A stretch of 30,101 bases of DNA from Litorimonas sp964565335 (GTDB taxonomy: Bacteria > Pseudomonadota > Alphaproteobacteria > Caulobacterales > Maricaulaceae): NCBI GenBank assembly GCA_964565335.1, contig CAZMEN010000032.1, forward strand, positions 1 to 30,101, written 5' to 3'. This document shows positions 7,909-15,394 of this stretch, piece by piece. Positions within the stretch are counted from its first letter, which is position 1, and every line of letters begins with the position of its first letter. A program made the position numbers and the translations under genes. Below the pieces are notes generated by a model that saw only the letters and a program-made list of their open reading frames with translations, was not told the origin of the DNA and did not search any database.

Positions 7909-8232
7909 TCACCTTTTTGGCGATAATGCCGAATCGACGCGCTCTCGCAGGACTTGTGACGGCTTAAAAACCAAGACACGACGCGATGTTATCGGGACTT
8001 CTTCACCTGTTTTCGGGTTACGCCCAATCCGTTCCTTTTTATCTCTTAAAGAGAATGTGCCAAAACCAGCAAGCTTTACATGCTCACCTTTTAGAAGCGC
8101 CTCGCAGATATAATCTATAACAGATTCAACGAGTTCCGAGCTTTCCGCCCGAGACAAGCCGATTTCACGGTAGACGGCTTCAGCCAAATCAGCGCGTGTT
8201 ACGGTTCCTGGATTTTCCATGTATGCGACCAT
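7909..8232 (-). CDS. ihfA: Integration host factor alpha subunit
   Basis: This is a DNA-bending protein of the HU/IHF family, used with IhfB as a heterodimer in recombination, replication and promoter architecture. It has the dimerisation helices (TRADLAEAVYREIGLSRAES), VKLAGFGTFSLRDK, and the DNA-clasping arm with GRNPKTGEEVPI, whose proline intercalates into DNA. Alpha rather than beta is favoured by the fabH-ihfA-merR context and by the arm sequence. There are two possible ATG starts, 8232 and 8220, and neither has an ideally spaced ribosome binding site. A -10-like TCTAAA ends 5 bases before the first ATG, so a leaderless message is possible. Confidence 0.94.
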   Translation of the reverse strand: MVAYMENPGTVTRADLAEAVYREIGLSRAESSELVESVIDYICEALLKGEHVKLAGFGTFSLRDKKERIGRNPKTGEEVPITSRRVLVFKPSQVLRERVDSALSPKR

Positions 8233-8237
8233 AGCCC

Positions 8238-8267
8238 TTTAGAGCAAAAAACCTACAACCGGCGCAA
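8238..8267 (-). promoter_or_regulatory. Possible ihfA promoter (leaderless type)
   Basis: On the minus strand: TTGCGC (8262-8267), 18 bases, TCTAAA (8238-8243). The ATG at 8232 begins 6 bases after the -10, which is where transcription would start. The rest of the 100-base fabH-ihfA gap is AT-rich without a clear terminator. Confidence 0.3.
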
Positions 8268-8332
8268 GAGAATTCTTAAAAAAAGCTTTATATTTTAAGT
8301 TTTAAGGCCTGAATTCACGTTCCGATTCGCGA

Positions 8333-9292
8333 TTAATAACGCAATAACGCTGCGCCCCACGTAAACCCGCCACCAAACGCTTCCAACATGACCAAATCAC
8401 CTCGCTTGATACGGCCATCATTAACCGCGCTCAACATGGCCAAAGGCACAGATGCTGCCGAGGTATTGGCATGGAGTGCAACGGTCGAAATTACTTGTTC
8501 CGGTTTAATTTTCAAACGGCGCGCGACGCCGTTCAAAATACGCTGATTAGCTTGGTGCGGGACGAACCAATCAATATCCGAAACAGCAATATCAGCCTTA
8601 TCAGCACAGGACTTCATTGCATCCGCAATTTCTGTCACAGCATGCTTGAAAACCTGATTACCTAACATACGAAGCTTACCTACGGTCTGCGTTTTAGAGG
8701 GACCACCATCCACATATAACATATCGCGATAGCGCCCGTCTGACCTCATAAAGCACTCAATAACGCCGTCTTCTGTATCTGTCTCAGCTTGAAAAACCAT
8801 TGCCCCGGCACCGTCGCCAAAAAGCACACAGGTCGAGCGATCGTCCCAATCCAAAATGCGCGAAAATGTCTCCGCACCGATAAGTAAAACCGTGTTCGCA
8901 GCGCCTGACTGTATCATGGAAGAGACAACATTTACGCCGTAAAGAAATCCGCTACAAACCGCCTGCAAATCAAACGCTGCGCCGTGTTGCATCCCCAATC
9001 GCTCTTGAATAATGGTAGCCGTCGATGGGAATGTGTAGTCTGGCGTAGACGTGGCGACGACAATCAAATCTATATCATCCGCGCTCATATTCGCATCTTG
9101 CAAAGCTTTCTGAGCCGCCTCAAATCCCAAATCTGATGTAACTTGGTCGTCTGATGCAATATGGCGCTGATGAATACCTGTCCGTTCGCGTATCCACTCG
9201 TCGCTAGTATCAAGAGCCGGATCCAAATCTTCATTTCGAAGGATACGTTTAGGCAGATAACCGCCAATGCCTTTTACAACTGCTCGTCTCAT
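8333..9292 (-). CDS. fabH: Beta-ketoacyl-ACP synthase III
   Basis: FabH condenses acetyl-CoA (or a short acyl-CoA) with malonyl-ACP to start type II fatty-acid synthesis. The 319-residue product has the complete triad: Cys113 in LQAVCSGFLYG, His246 in VPHQANQRI and Asn276 in LHANTSAAS. It also has the C-terminal GGGFTWGAALLR motif. Its ATG overlaps the plsX stop codon by one base (TAATG), which indicates translational coupling. It is followed after 100 bases by ihfA. Confidence 0.98.
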   Translation of the reverse strand: MRRAVVKGIGGYLPKRILRNEDLDPALDTSDEWIRERTGIHQRHIASDDQVTSDLGFEAAQKALQDANMSADDIDLIVVATSTPDYTFPSTATIIQERLGMQHGAAFDLQAVCSGFLYGVNVVSSMIQSGAANTVLLIGAETFSRILDWDDRSTCVLFGDGAGAMVFQAETDTEDGVIECFMRSDGRYRDMLYVDGGPSKTQTVGKLRMLGNQVFKHAVTEIADAMKSCADKADIAVSDIDWFVPHQANQRILNGVARRLKIKPEQVISTVALHANTSAASVPLAMLSAVNDGRIKRGDLVMLEAFGGGFTWGAALLRY

Positions 9293-10344
9293 TACTCTAT
9301 AAACCCGAGATTATCATCTTCGTCATGGAGGGCTGCCACTTCTCGCTCGATTTCTTCCAGAAAATCGCTTCCTGCAAGACCTGTCGCAATGTTTAGAGCA
9401 TTGGCATAACCAACTTTATCCGCACCACCATGGCTTTTAATAACGGCCCCATTTACCCCCAAAAGCACTCCGCCATTTACTTTACGGGGGTCCATGCGTT
9501 TCTTTGCCTTTATCAGGGCTATAGAGTTTAGGAGTGTCGTAAACTTTGACCAAAGATTGCCATATAAGGCGTCGCTCAAAACATTCGTAACGAAACGCGC
9601 TGTGCCTTCAGCGGCTTTAATTGTGATGTTGCCCGTAAATCCGTCGGTGACGATAACATCCGTATTACCGAGTGAAATGTCATTGCCTTCGACGAAACCA
9701 ATATAATTCAGGCCAATATCACTCTTGGCCAGACGTTCATTCGCCGCCTTAACACTGGCATTCCCTTTTTGCTCTTCCGAGCCCACATTCAACAATCCAA
9801 TTGTCGGAGATTCAACATTATAAAGTGCGCGGTAGAAAGCATCCCCTAAGACTGCAAATTCAGAAAGTTGCGACGCGCTCGCTTCAACATTAGCGCCAAC
9901 ATCTAGAACGACACAATTTCCGTTCAAGCGCGGCCATGTCGCAATTAGGGCCGGACGCTGAATCCCTGTCATACGCTTCAAAATAACAATAGACATCGCC
10001 ATCAACGCGCCGGTATTGCCTGCTGACAAAACGATATTCGCGCGTTTTTCCTTTACGGCAAGAATAGCATTCCACATGCTGCTCCCTTTGCCTTTGCGCA
10101 TAGCTTGGGAGGGCTTTTCCTCCATGGAGATAGAATGCTCTGTGTGACAGATTTCGGAACGCTCCCGCGTTAAAGGCGCTTTTTTAAGAAGCGCCTCTAA
10201 TTCGGGTTGATTCCCGTGCAAAAGGAAACGGGCCCGACGGCCTTTGCCTTCGTGCTTCAGAAAATACTCAATCCCTTGAATAACCACAGTCGGCGCAGCG
10301 TCGCCGCCCATGGCATCAATGGAAATCACCAGACCATCAAGCAT
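9292..10344 (-). CDS. plsX: Phosphate acyltransferase PlsX
   Basis: PlsX makes acyl-phosphate from acyl-ACP for glycerolipid synthesis at the membrane. Diagnostic segments are ISIDAMGGDAAP at the N-terminus, SAGNTGALMAMS, LLNVGSEEQKGN and VVTDGFTGN. The length (350) is normal. The ATG at 10344 has AAGGGA 5 bases upstream. It is coupled to fabH by a TAATG overlap. In many alphaproteobacteria a DUF177 (YceD-like) gene precedes plsX; here the upstream gap to the bc1 chaperone gene is only 100 bases and holds no such gene. Confidence 0.97.
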   Translation of the reverse strand: MLDGLVISIDAMGGDAAPTVVIQGIEYFLKHEGKGRRARFLLHGNQPELEALLKKAPLTRERSEICHTEHSISMEEKPSQAMRKGKGSSMWNAILAVKEKRANIVLSAGNTGALMAMSIVILKRMTGIQRPALIATWPRLNGNCVVLDVGANVEASASQLSEFAVLGDAFYRALYNVESPTIGLLNVGSEEQKGNASVKAANERLAKSDIGLNYIGFVEGNDISLGNTDVIVTDGFTGNITIKAAEGTARFVTNVLSDALYGNLWSKFTTLLNSIALIKAKKRMDPRKVNGGVLLGVNGAVIKSHGGADKVGYANALNIATGLAGSDFLEEIEREVAALHDEDDNLGFIE

Positions 10345-10444
10345 TCTGTCCCTTTATCTCTCTTGAGACGCCTTATAACGGAATGAGCCTGAAAACTCTA
10401 ACCTTAAATCCGATTGAGAGGCCCTAAAACCACGCGATCATGAA

Positions 10445-10999
10445 CTATTGCGGATTCAGTGGAGGGCACTTAAATTCAGTCTTAGCTATCCCCCCTAGGG
10501 CTTGAGTCGCCAAAACTTTCCGAAAACCGGCAACATATGTGTCCAATCGCTCTCTAAATTGAGGCGAGAGACTAATGTTCTCTGTCTCTTCACTGCCTGA
10601 GTATAGAGCGGCAGCAACATCAGAGACGCTTCCTCCCTCGAAAGCTTCGGAATAGGCCTTCACGCGAGTATAAAAAAGACGAATCATAGGCTTGATGCGT
10701 TTTGCAACGCCCGTATCGGACAATCCTTCCTCACGAAGCGCGATCTCAAAATCGTCTTTCATGTAATCAAAAATGGCTTGAGACAAACGCTCTCCATTGT
10801 CGTCAAACCGTCGCAGGGCCTCAAAAACAGGGGCAACATGGAGCGTCAAAACATCAATACGGCCATCATAATTATCAGGGAAGCGCCCTTCCCCGTAAAA
10901 CTCGGTGTTACGAGCCTGTCGCATCAAAGCCCGATATAAAACTTCGGCATCACGCTTGGCATTATCTGATCTGCCGAATATGCGAGAAAAAATTCCCAT
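10445..10999 (-). CDS. Ubiquinol-cytochrome c chaperone family protein
   Basis: This 184-residue protein matches the CBP3/UQCC1-type family, which assists maturation of cytochrome b and the bc1 complex. Seen in the sequence: a short basic N-terminus (MGIFSRIFGRSD), YRALMRQARNTEFY, the DNYDGRIDVLTLHV segment and a helical DYMKDDFEIALREEG region, with no membrane segment or signal. So it is probably cytoplasmic and acts at the inner membrane. Its position between bamE (divergent) and plsX is the standard alphaproteobacterial one. AGG lies about 9 bases before the ATG. The family call is firm; the bc1 role comes from knowledge of the family. Confidence 0.9.
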   Translation of the reverse strand: MGIFSRIFGRSDNAKRDAEVLYRALMRQARNTEFYGEGRFPDNYDGRIDVLTLHVAPVFEALRRFDDNGERLSQAIFDYMKDDFEIALREEGLSDTGVAKRIKPMIRLFYTRVKAYSEAFEGGSVSDVAAALYSGSEETENISLSPQFRERLDTYVAGFRKVLATQALGGIAKTEFKCPPLNPQ

Positions 11000-11031
11000 A
11001 AATCTAACCTATGTTTAACGCAGTATCTGTC

Positions 11032-11060
11032 TTGCCAGTCCACATCTCTTTGGCTAGGTC
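11032..11060 (+). promoter_or_regulatory. Possible bamE promoter
   Basis: TTGCCA (11032-11037), 17 bases, TAGGTC (11055-11060) in the 94-base gap between divergent genes. The start point would be about 26 bases before the ATG at 11094. Confidence 0.42.
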
Positions 11061-11093
11061 TTAGCGCGTTCAGACAGAAGTAAAAGTGGCTAT

Positions 11094-11597
11094 ATGACCT
11101 CTACGTTTTTGAAACCTATTTGTTTCGCCCTTGCGGCAGTTAGCCTCATGGCTTGCAACCCAGTGCTCCGCACACATGGTTATGTTCCTACGAAAGACAA
11201 GCCGCAGGCTGTCAATCCTGAAACAGATACCAAGGCGAGCGTTTTGGCACGCCTCGGTAATCCTTCTGTAAAATCCACCTTTGACGAAGACATTGATGAA
11301 GATGTTTGGTTTTACATGAACACTGTGCGCCAACGTTACGCTTATTTGCGCCCTCAAATTGAAGAACGCTCCATCACGGCGATTAGTTTCAATGAGGATG
11401 GCAAAGTCATTACGGTCGCGGAATATGGAATCGAAGATGGCCAATACGTCAACTATGTAGATCGGGAAACACCGACACGCGGACGTGAGCTCTCAGTATT
11501 AGAGCAGGTCTTTGGTACAATCGGGCGCTTACCGACAGATCGTATCGGCGGAAATCAAGATGTTCCGGGTGGCCCGGGTGGGCCCGGAGGCCGCTAA
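11094..11597 (+). CDS. bamE: BamE-like (SmpA/OmlA) outer-membrane assembly lipoprotein
   Basis: BamE is an accessory lipoprotein of the BAM complex that inserts beta-barrel proteins in the outer membrane. The signal peptide ends in the lipobox LMAC with the lipidated Cys21. The SmpA/OmlA core follows: TKASVLARLGNPSVKSTFDED, then WFYMNTVRQRYAYLRP. The C-terminus is a Gly/Pro tail (GGPGGPGGR) that is probably flexible. The protein is longer (167) than E. coli BamE (113), as is common in alphaproteobacteria. The divergent neighbour is the bc1 chaperone. The ribosome binding site is weak. Confidence 0.88.
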   Translation: MTSTFLKPICFALAAVSLMACNPVLRTHGYVPTKDKPQAVNPETDTKASVLARLGNPSVKSTFDEDIDEDVWFYMNTVRQRYAYLRPQIEERSITAISFNEDGKVITVAEYGIEDGQYVNYVDRETPTRGRELSVLEQVFGTIGRLPTDRIGGNQDVPGGPGGPGGR

Positions 11598-11639
11598 GGC
11601 TCCCGCATCTTACTATTTGATGCTACGCCATTTCACTCT

Positions 11640-12632
11640 TTAGTGCGAAAAACCAAGACGGTCTAAAGTCAACCTCTCACCCTCGAGACCAAAAGAGCTT
11701 ATTCCCGAGCCTTGCTTAACTTTTCCAATTTTGGTGATTGGTAACTCAATTTTGCGTGCGGCTTTTTGCAAACTATGCGAAGCGGACATCGGGGCCGTGA
11801 AAAGAAGTTCAAAATCCTCGCCGCCTGTTATCAACCGAAGAATGCGCTCCGAAGCATCACCCGCTTCGCACCAATCCTGCGAAGGCTCACTTAACGGCAT
11901 ACAGGATAAATCTAATTCCAAATGCTTTCCAGACGCTTTGGCTATATGTCTGGCTTCCGACAACACGCCATCTGAAACATCCGCGCAACTGGTTACGTAT
12001 TCCCGCAAAGCTTTACGGAACAACAGCCTCGGCACCGCCTGACGGAAAGCTTTTTCCCATTGCCAAAGAGCGTCGCCAGAAGGGTTGAACGATAGAATAT
12101 CAGTGTGTTTTTGAGCGGCCAACAATCCCAAGTGCGCATCGCCGATGGTTCCGCTCACCCAAACGATATCACCGTCTCTCGCTCCGGAACGTTTTACCAT
12201 TTCACCTTTGGGCACCGCCCCAACAAAGCTCGCTGTTACAGTAAAGGGGCCGTCGGTCTTGACCGTATCTCCGCCAAAAAGTGAAAAGTTATAAGACTCC
12301 TGAACGACGCTCAACCCCTTGGCAAAACCACTCATCCATTGCTTCAACTGCGTTTCACTCAGATGATTGGGCCAAGAGACTGATAAGAGATACCCTAATG
12401 GCCGTGCGCCTTTAGCTGCCAAATCCGATAAATTCGCAATCAGCAGCCGCTCTGCCGTCCCCGCTCCATATTCACCATCGAAAAAGTGAACATTTTCGAC
12501 CATGGTATCTTGGGTCAAAACAAGGTCATGACCTTTTGGCGGCTCTAAAACAGCGGCATCATCCAAAAGCTGCAACCCCTCAGGGCCAGCCAAAGGCTTT
12601 AAATATGTTTCGATCCAATCGAATTCGTTCAA
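11640..12632 (-). CDS. thiL: Thiamine-monophosphate kinase
   Basis: ThiL phosphorylates thiamine monophosphate to the active diphosphate. It belongs to the PurM/AIR-synthase-like fold: LDDAAVL near the N-terminus, FGGDTVKTDGP, the CADVSDGVLSEA motif in the middle, and TGGEDFELLF. A longer reading to an ATG at 12689 exists, but those 17 extra residues are arginine/lysine-rich and overlap the end of nusB in another frame. I chose TTG at 12632 because translation from it (MNEFDWIETYLKPLAGPEGL) matches the normal N-terminus of ThiL and begins one base after the nusB stop codon. It is the last gene of the rib-nusB operon and is convergent with bamE. Confidence 0.94.
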   Translation of the reverse strand: MNEFDWIETYLKPLAGPEGLQLLDDAAVLEPPKGHDLVLTQDTMVENVHFFDGEYGAGTAERLLIANLSDLAAKGARPLGYLLSVSWPNHLSETQLKQWMSGFAKGLSVVQESYNFSLFGGDTVKTDGPFTVTASFVGAVPKGEMVKRSGARDGDIVWVSGTIGDAHLGLLAAQKHTDILSFNPSGDALWQWEKAFRQAVPRLLFRKALREYVTSCADVSDGVLSEARHIAKASGKHLELDLSCMPLSEPSQDWCEAGDASERILRLITGGEDFELLFTAPMSASHSLQKAARKIELPITKIGKVKQGSGISSFGLEGERLTLDRLGFSH

Positions 12633-12633
12633 A

Positions 12634-13155
12634 CTAACTGTCTTCTTCCGCCGCTTTCGGAGTCTCAATAGCTTTCGCCGCTGGGGCAACGCCGACTAGC
12701 CCAAACTCAGCCGCGCGAACATCTTTGGCAATTTTATCCAAAATCGAGTTCACCATTCCCGGCTCTTTTCCGTCAAAAAAATCTGCGGCAATCGAAACAT
12801 ATTCATTGATAATAACAAGTGCGGGAACATCGGGACGGCGCATAACTTCATACGCTCCTGCCCGTAAAAGGCTACGCAGGGTCAAGTCCAAACGCCGCAA
12901 AGGCCATTTTGGCGGCAAGAGATCACTGATTTTGGTATCAATCGCGCTTTGTGACGACACAACGCCTTCGACAACGTCTTCAAAAAACGGTTCATCCACC
13001 TGCACCATGCCTGGTTCGTCATGATAGCCAAAACGATGGTTCTGAAATTCACGGACAACCGTTTGGGACGTCGCATTAGCGACATCCATTTGATAAAGTG
13101 CTTGCACAATCGACACGCGGGCTGCGCGTCTATGCTTAGGATTGGCTCCGGCCAT
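12634..13155 (-). CDS. nusB: Transcription antitermination factor NusB
   Basis: NusB binds the boxA RNA with S10 (NusE) in rRNA antitermination. The all-helical fold is recognisable: HRRAARVSIVQALYQMDVAN, PPKWPLRRLDLTLRSLLRAGAYE (split here), and VIINEYVSIAADFFDGKEPGMVNSILD toward the C-terminus (quoted only in part as INEYVSIA). A tail of about 18 residues rich in Ala, Glu and Lys extends past the usual end. Its ATG overlaps the ribH stop by one base (TAATG), and thiL begins one base after its TAG, so expression is coupled on both sides. Confidence 0.97.
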   Translation of the reverse strand: MAGANPKHRRAARVSIVQALYQMDVANATSQTVVREFQNHRFGYHDEPGMVQVDEPFFEDVVEGVVSSQSAIDTKISDLLPPKWPLRRLDLTLRSLLRAGAYEVMRRPDVPALVIINEYVSIAADFFDGKEPGMVNSILDKIAKDVRAAEFGLVGVAPAAKAIETPKAAEEDS

Positions 13156-13601
13156 TACGACTCGGACTTTCCAACAGGCTCAGATAAAGCCTTGCGAACA
13201 CTGATCATTTTCAACACAGCGTTAGCGGCAAAACCGCCCTTATCTTTTTCGTCTACCTTTGCTCTGGCCCAAGCTTGATCCTCGTTTTCAACGGTAATAA
13301 TTCCGTTACCAATGGCGAGGCAATTATTGACGGCCAAGTCCATTAAAGCCCGCGCAGACTCTTCACAGACATAATCATAATGCGTAGTTTCTCCGCGAAT
13401 GACGCACCCCAAAGCAATGTAGCCATCATATTCATGCGACCCCGCTTCGGCATAGGCGATTGCGTGAGGAATTTCGAGCGCTCCGGGAACGGTCAACTTT
13501 GTGATTTTAGCGCCAACTCTCTGCAAGGCGGCAATCGCGCCGTCCAGTAGAGCATCTGAAATTTCGTTGTAATAACGGGCCTCAACAATTAGAATATTCA
13601 T
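13155..13601 (-). CDS. ribH: 6,7-dimethyl-8-ribityllumazine synthase
   Basis: RibH joins 3,4-dihydroxy-2-butanone 4-phosphate with the ribitylaminopyrimidine to give lumazine, the penultimate step of riboflavin synthesis. Key segments are PGALEIPHAIAYAEA, GCVIRGETTHYDYV with the catalytic His74, and NGIITVENEDQAWARA. Length 148 is normal. The reading frame is open further upstream through the N-run, but the real start is the ATG at 13601, whose first bases overlap the ribB stop codon as ATGA. The C-terminal stop overlaps the nusB start. No frame problem is seen inside the gene. Confidence 0.97.
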   Translation of the reverse strand: MNILIVEARYYNEISDALLDGAIAALQRVGAKITKLTVPGALEIPHAIAYAEAGSHEYDGYIALGCVIRGETTHYDYVCEESARALMDLAVNNCLAIGNGIITVENEDQAWARAKVDEKDKGGFAANAVLKMISVRKALSEPVGKSES

Positions 13602-14745
13602 GTCTTTACTTTCTTGCTGCTTAAAGGCTGGATACCGACCAACTCNNNNNNNNNNCTTCCAAACCAATCAATCGCGGCATTGTATCTGTAATCAAACGCA
13701 TTTTCTTAACGCCTTGGTCTACCAGAATTTGAGCGCCAACGCCATATTCGCGGATATTTTGTTCTTTTCTATCGACAGTGGATTTATGCGCGCCAAGACG
13801 TTCCAACAATGTATCAATAGAACCTTCGCGGATAAGCACTAGAACGGAATGTCCGTCATAAGCCGCTAAATCTTTCATGGCATTCCAAATCAAGCCAGAA
13901 CGCGGACTATCTTCATATAGCACATCGCCGGCAAAGTCGATTTTGTGAACACGCACGAGTGTTTCTTTGCCCGCTTCCGCTTTACCACGGCTGAGCGCCA
14001 CATGTTCACGCCCGTCAAGGAAGTTCCGATAAACATGAATCTTGAATTGATCATTGTTTTGAGACGTGAACTCGGAGGTCGCTATAGGTTTGACGAAGTG
14101 ATCTTTCTTCATTCGGTAGGCGACCAAGTCTTCAATCGTGCCGATTTTCAATCCATGAAATTGTGCGAATTTCACCAAATCATCCAGACGCGCCATTGTA
14201 CCGTCATCATTCATAATCTCACAGATTACGGCAGAAGGATTTAAGCCTGCCATACGCGAAATATCAACTGAGGCTTCTGTATGACCCGTACGCACTAACA
14301 CCCCGCCATCTTTGGCGATCAACGGGAACATATGTCCCGGCGTCACAATATCATCGGCCCTGCTATCCTGGTCAATCGCCACTTGTATTGTGCGCGAACG
14401 GTCTCCTGCACTAATGCCTGTTGTTACCCCTTCCCGTGCTTCGATAGACTGCGTGAAAGCGGTTTCGAAACGGGAGCCATTATTCTTATTTTGCGGCTCG
14501 AGCCCTAATAGCTCGGCGCGATCCTGCTCAAGAGCCAAACAAATTAACCCACGGCCAAATTTCGCCATAAAGTTGACGGCATCAGGCGTTGCAAATTGGG
14601 CAGGGATTATCAAATCCCCTTCATTTTCACGGTCTTCAGCATCTATGAGAATATACATACGCCCGTTACGGGCATCTTCAATAATCTCTTCCGGAGTCGC
14701 TAGATTGTATACATCTTGAAACGTTGCTGTGTTTAATTCGCTCAC
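13598..14745 (-). CDS. ribB: 3,4-dihydroxy-2-butanone 4-phosphate synthase with degenerate RibA-like domain (RibBX type)
   Basis: The N-terminal domain (about 1-208) is a complete RibB: EDRENEGD (37-44), AREGVTTGISAGDR, VTPGHMFP and RTGHTEASVD (His/Glu near 155-158). It converts ribulose 5-phosphate to the four-carbon riboflavin precursor. The C-terminal domain (212 onward) has the GTP cyclohydrolase II fold (LVRVHKIDFAGDVL, YGVGAQILVDQGVKKMRLI) but lacks the three zinc cysteines and the catalytic Arg, so it should not make the pyrimidine precursor. The start is GTG overlapping the ribE TGA (GTGA). A 10-N run interrupts the last codons. Beyond it the frame reading ELVGIQPLSSKKVKT ends at TGA overlapping the ribH ATG, and this is the true end. 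The frames join only if the gap is 2 modulo 3, most simply 11. Confidence 0.93.
13646..13655. other. Assembly gap (10 N) inside ribB
   Basis: Ten N bases. Read as ten, ribB would end in a shifted frame (SWSVSSL then stop). The expected RibB ending (GLE, then ELVGIQPL) needs a gap of 8, 11 or 14 bases. Eleven would supply GYGL, the residues common in homologues at this point. The run is a placeholder, not a measured length. Confidence 0.9.
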
Positions 14746-15377
14746 ATTGTGTCTTTCATCTGAGATAGATAGCGGGCGACATAGCGGGCAATCAGGTCAA
14801 TTTCCAGATTTACTTTGTCGCCGGGCTGTAATTGCCCCAATGTCGTAACTTCGGCGGTGTGGGGAATAATATTCACGCTAAAGCCCCGCTTATCCGCCGT
14901 GTTTACGGTCAAAGAGACACCGTCCACAGTAATTGAGCCTTTAGGCGCGATCGTTTTCAAAAGCTCTGGTGGTGCTTTGAATGTCAGCTTCAGGGAGCCT
15001 GCCAAAGCCTCGCGTGAGATTAACTCGCCTAATTGATCCACATGGCCCGTTACTAAATGACCGCCCAATTCATCCGCCGCAGTCATGGCCCGCTCCAGAT
15101 TCATACGCTGGCCAGCGTTCCAAGCTTTCAATGTTGTTTTATCCAGACTTTCGTCAGACACATCAAAAGCATAACGACAGCCTGCTTGCGTGTCTTCTTT
15201 TTCCACCACGGTCATACAAGCGCCCGCGTGCGAAATAGAAGCTCCGATAGCAATCGTCGCGCAGTCATAAGCACTCTGCACAACCATACGCGTATCACCC
15301 CATTCAGAACGCCCTCCTGAAGTGTCGCGGTCAACGCTGACCAACGTACCAATATCGGTGATAATTCCTGTAAACAT
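14742..15377 (-). CDS. ribE: Riboflavin synthase (alpha subunit)
   Basis: This enzyme dismutates two lumazine molecules to riboflavin and the pyrimidine precursor. It has two lumazine-binding repeats: the first starts MFTGIITDIGTL and contains GASISHAGACMTV, and the second starts around residue 98 with GGHLVTGHVD and contains GSITVDGVSLTVN. Length 211 is normal. The TGA overlaps the GTG of ribB. There are 17 bases between the ribD stop and this ATG, with no strong ribosome binding site, so it probably depends on coupling within the operon. The E. coli homologue is called ribC or ribE depending on the source. Confidence 0.97.
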   Translation of the reverse strand: MFTGIITDIGTLVSVDRDTSGGRSEWGDTRMVVQSAYDCATIAIGASISHAGACMTVVEKEDTQAGCRYAFDVSDESLDKTTLKAWNAGQRMNLERAMTAADELGGHLVTGHVDQLGELISREALAGSLKLTFKAPPELLKTIAPKGSITVDGVSLTVNTADKRGFSVNIIPHTAEVTTLGQLQPGDKVNLEIDLIARYVARYLSQMKDTM

Positions 15378-15394
15378 AAACGGTTAGGCCATCT

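Noticed and set aside
8276..8302. Inverted repeat CTTAAAA...TTTTAAG between fabH and ihfA as an operator or CtrA site
   Set aside because: It is in AT-rich sequence where such repeats are expected, and the TTAA spacing does not fit the CtrA pattern TTAA-N7-TTAA.
11070..11444. Open frame of 124 codons on the minus strand opposite bamE
   Set aside because: Antisense to a gene with clear lipobox and family motifs; the translation shows no recognisable domain and the frame has no ribosome binding site.
11565..11597. GGTGGCCC-type repeats at the end of bamE as a mobile-element or recombination repeat
   Set aside because: They are codons for the Gly/Pro tail of the protein; no target duplication or second copy is seen.
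11605..11623. Hairpin GCATC-9-GATGC after bamE as a terminator
   Set aside because: Only 5 pairs, a large loop and no T-run.
12633..12689. N-terminal extension of thiL from an ATG at 12689
   Set aside because: It overlaps nusB coding sequence in another frame and adds an arginine/lysine-rich stretch not found in ThiL. TTG at 12632 gives the expected N-terminus.
13602..13667. N-terminal extension of ribH through the N-run
   Set aside because: This is the ribB C-terminus read in the wrong frame; the ribH start is fixed by its conserved MNILIVEARYY and the ATGA overlap.
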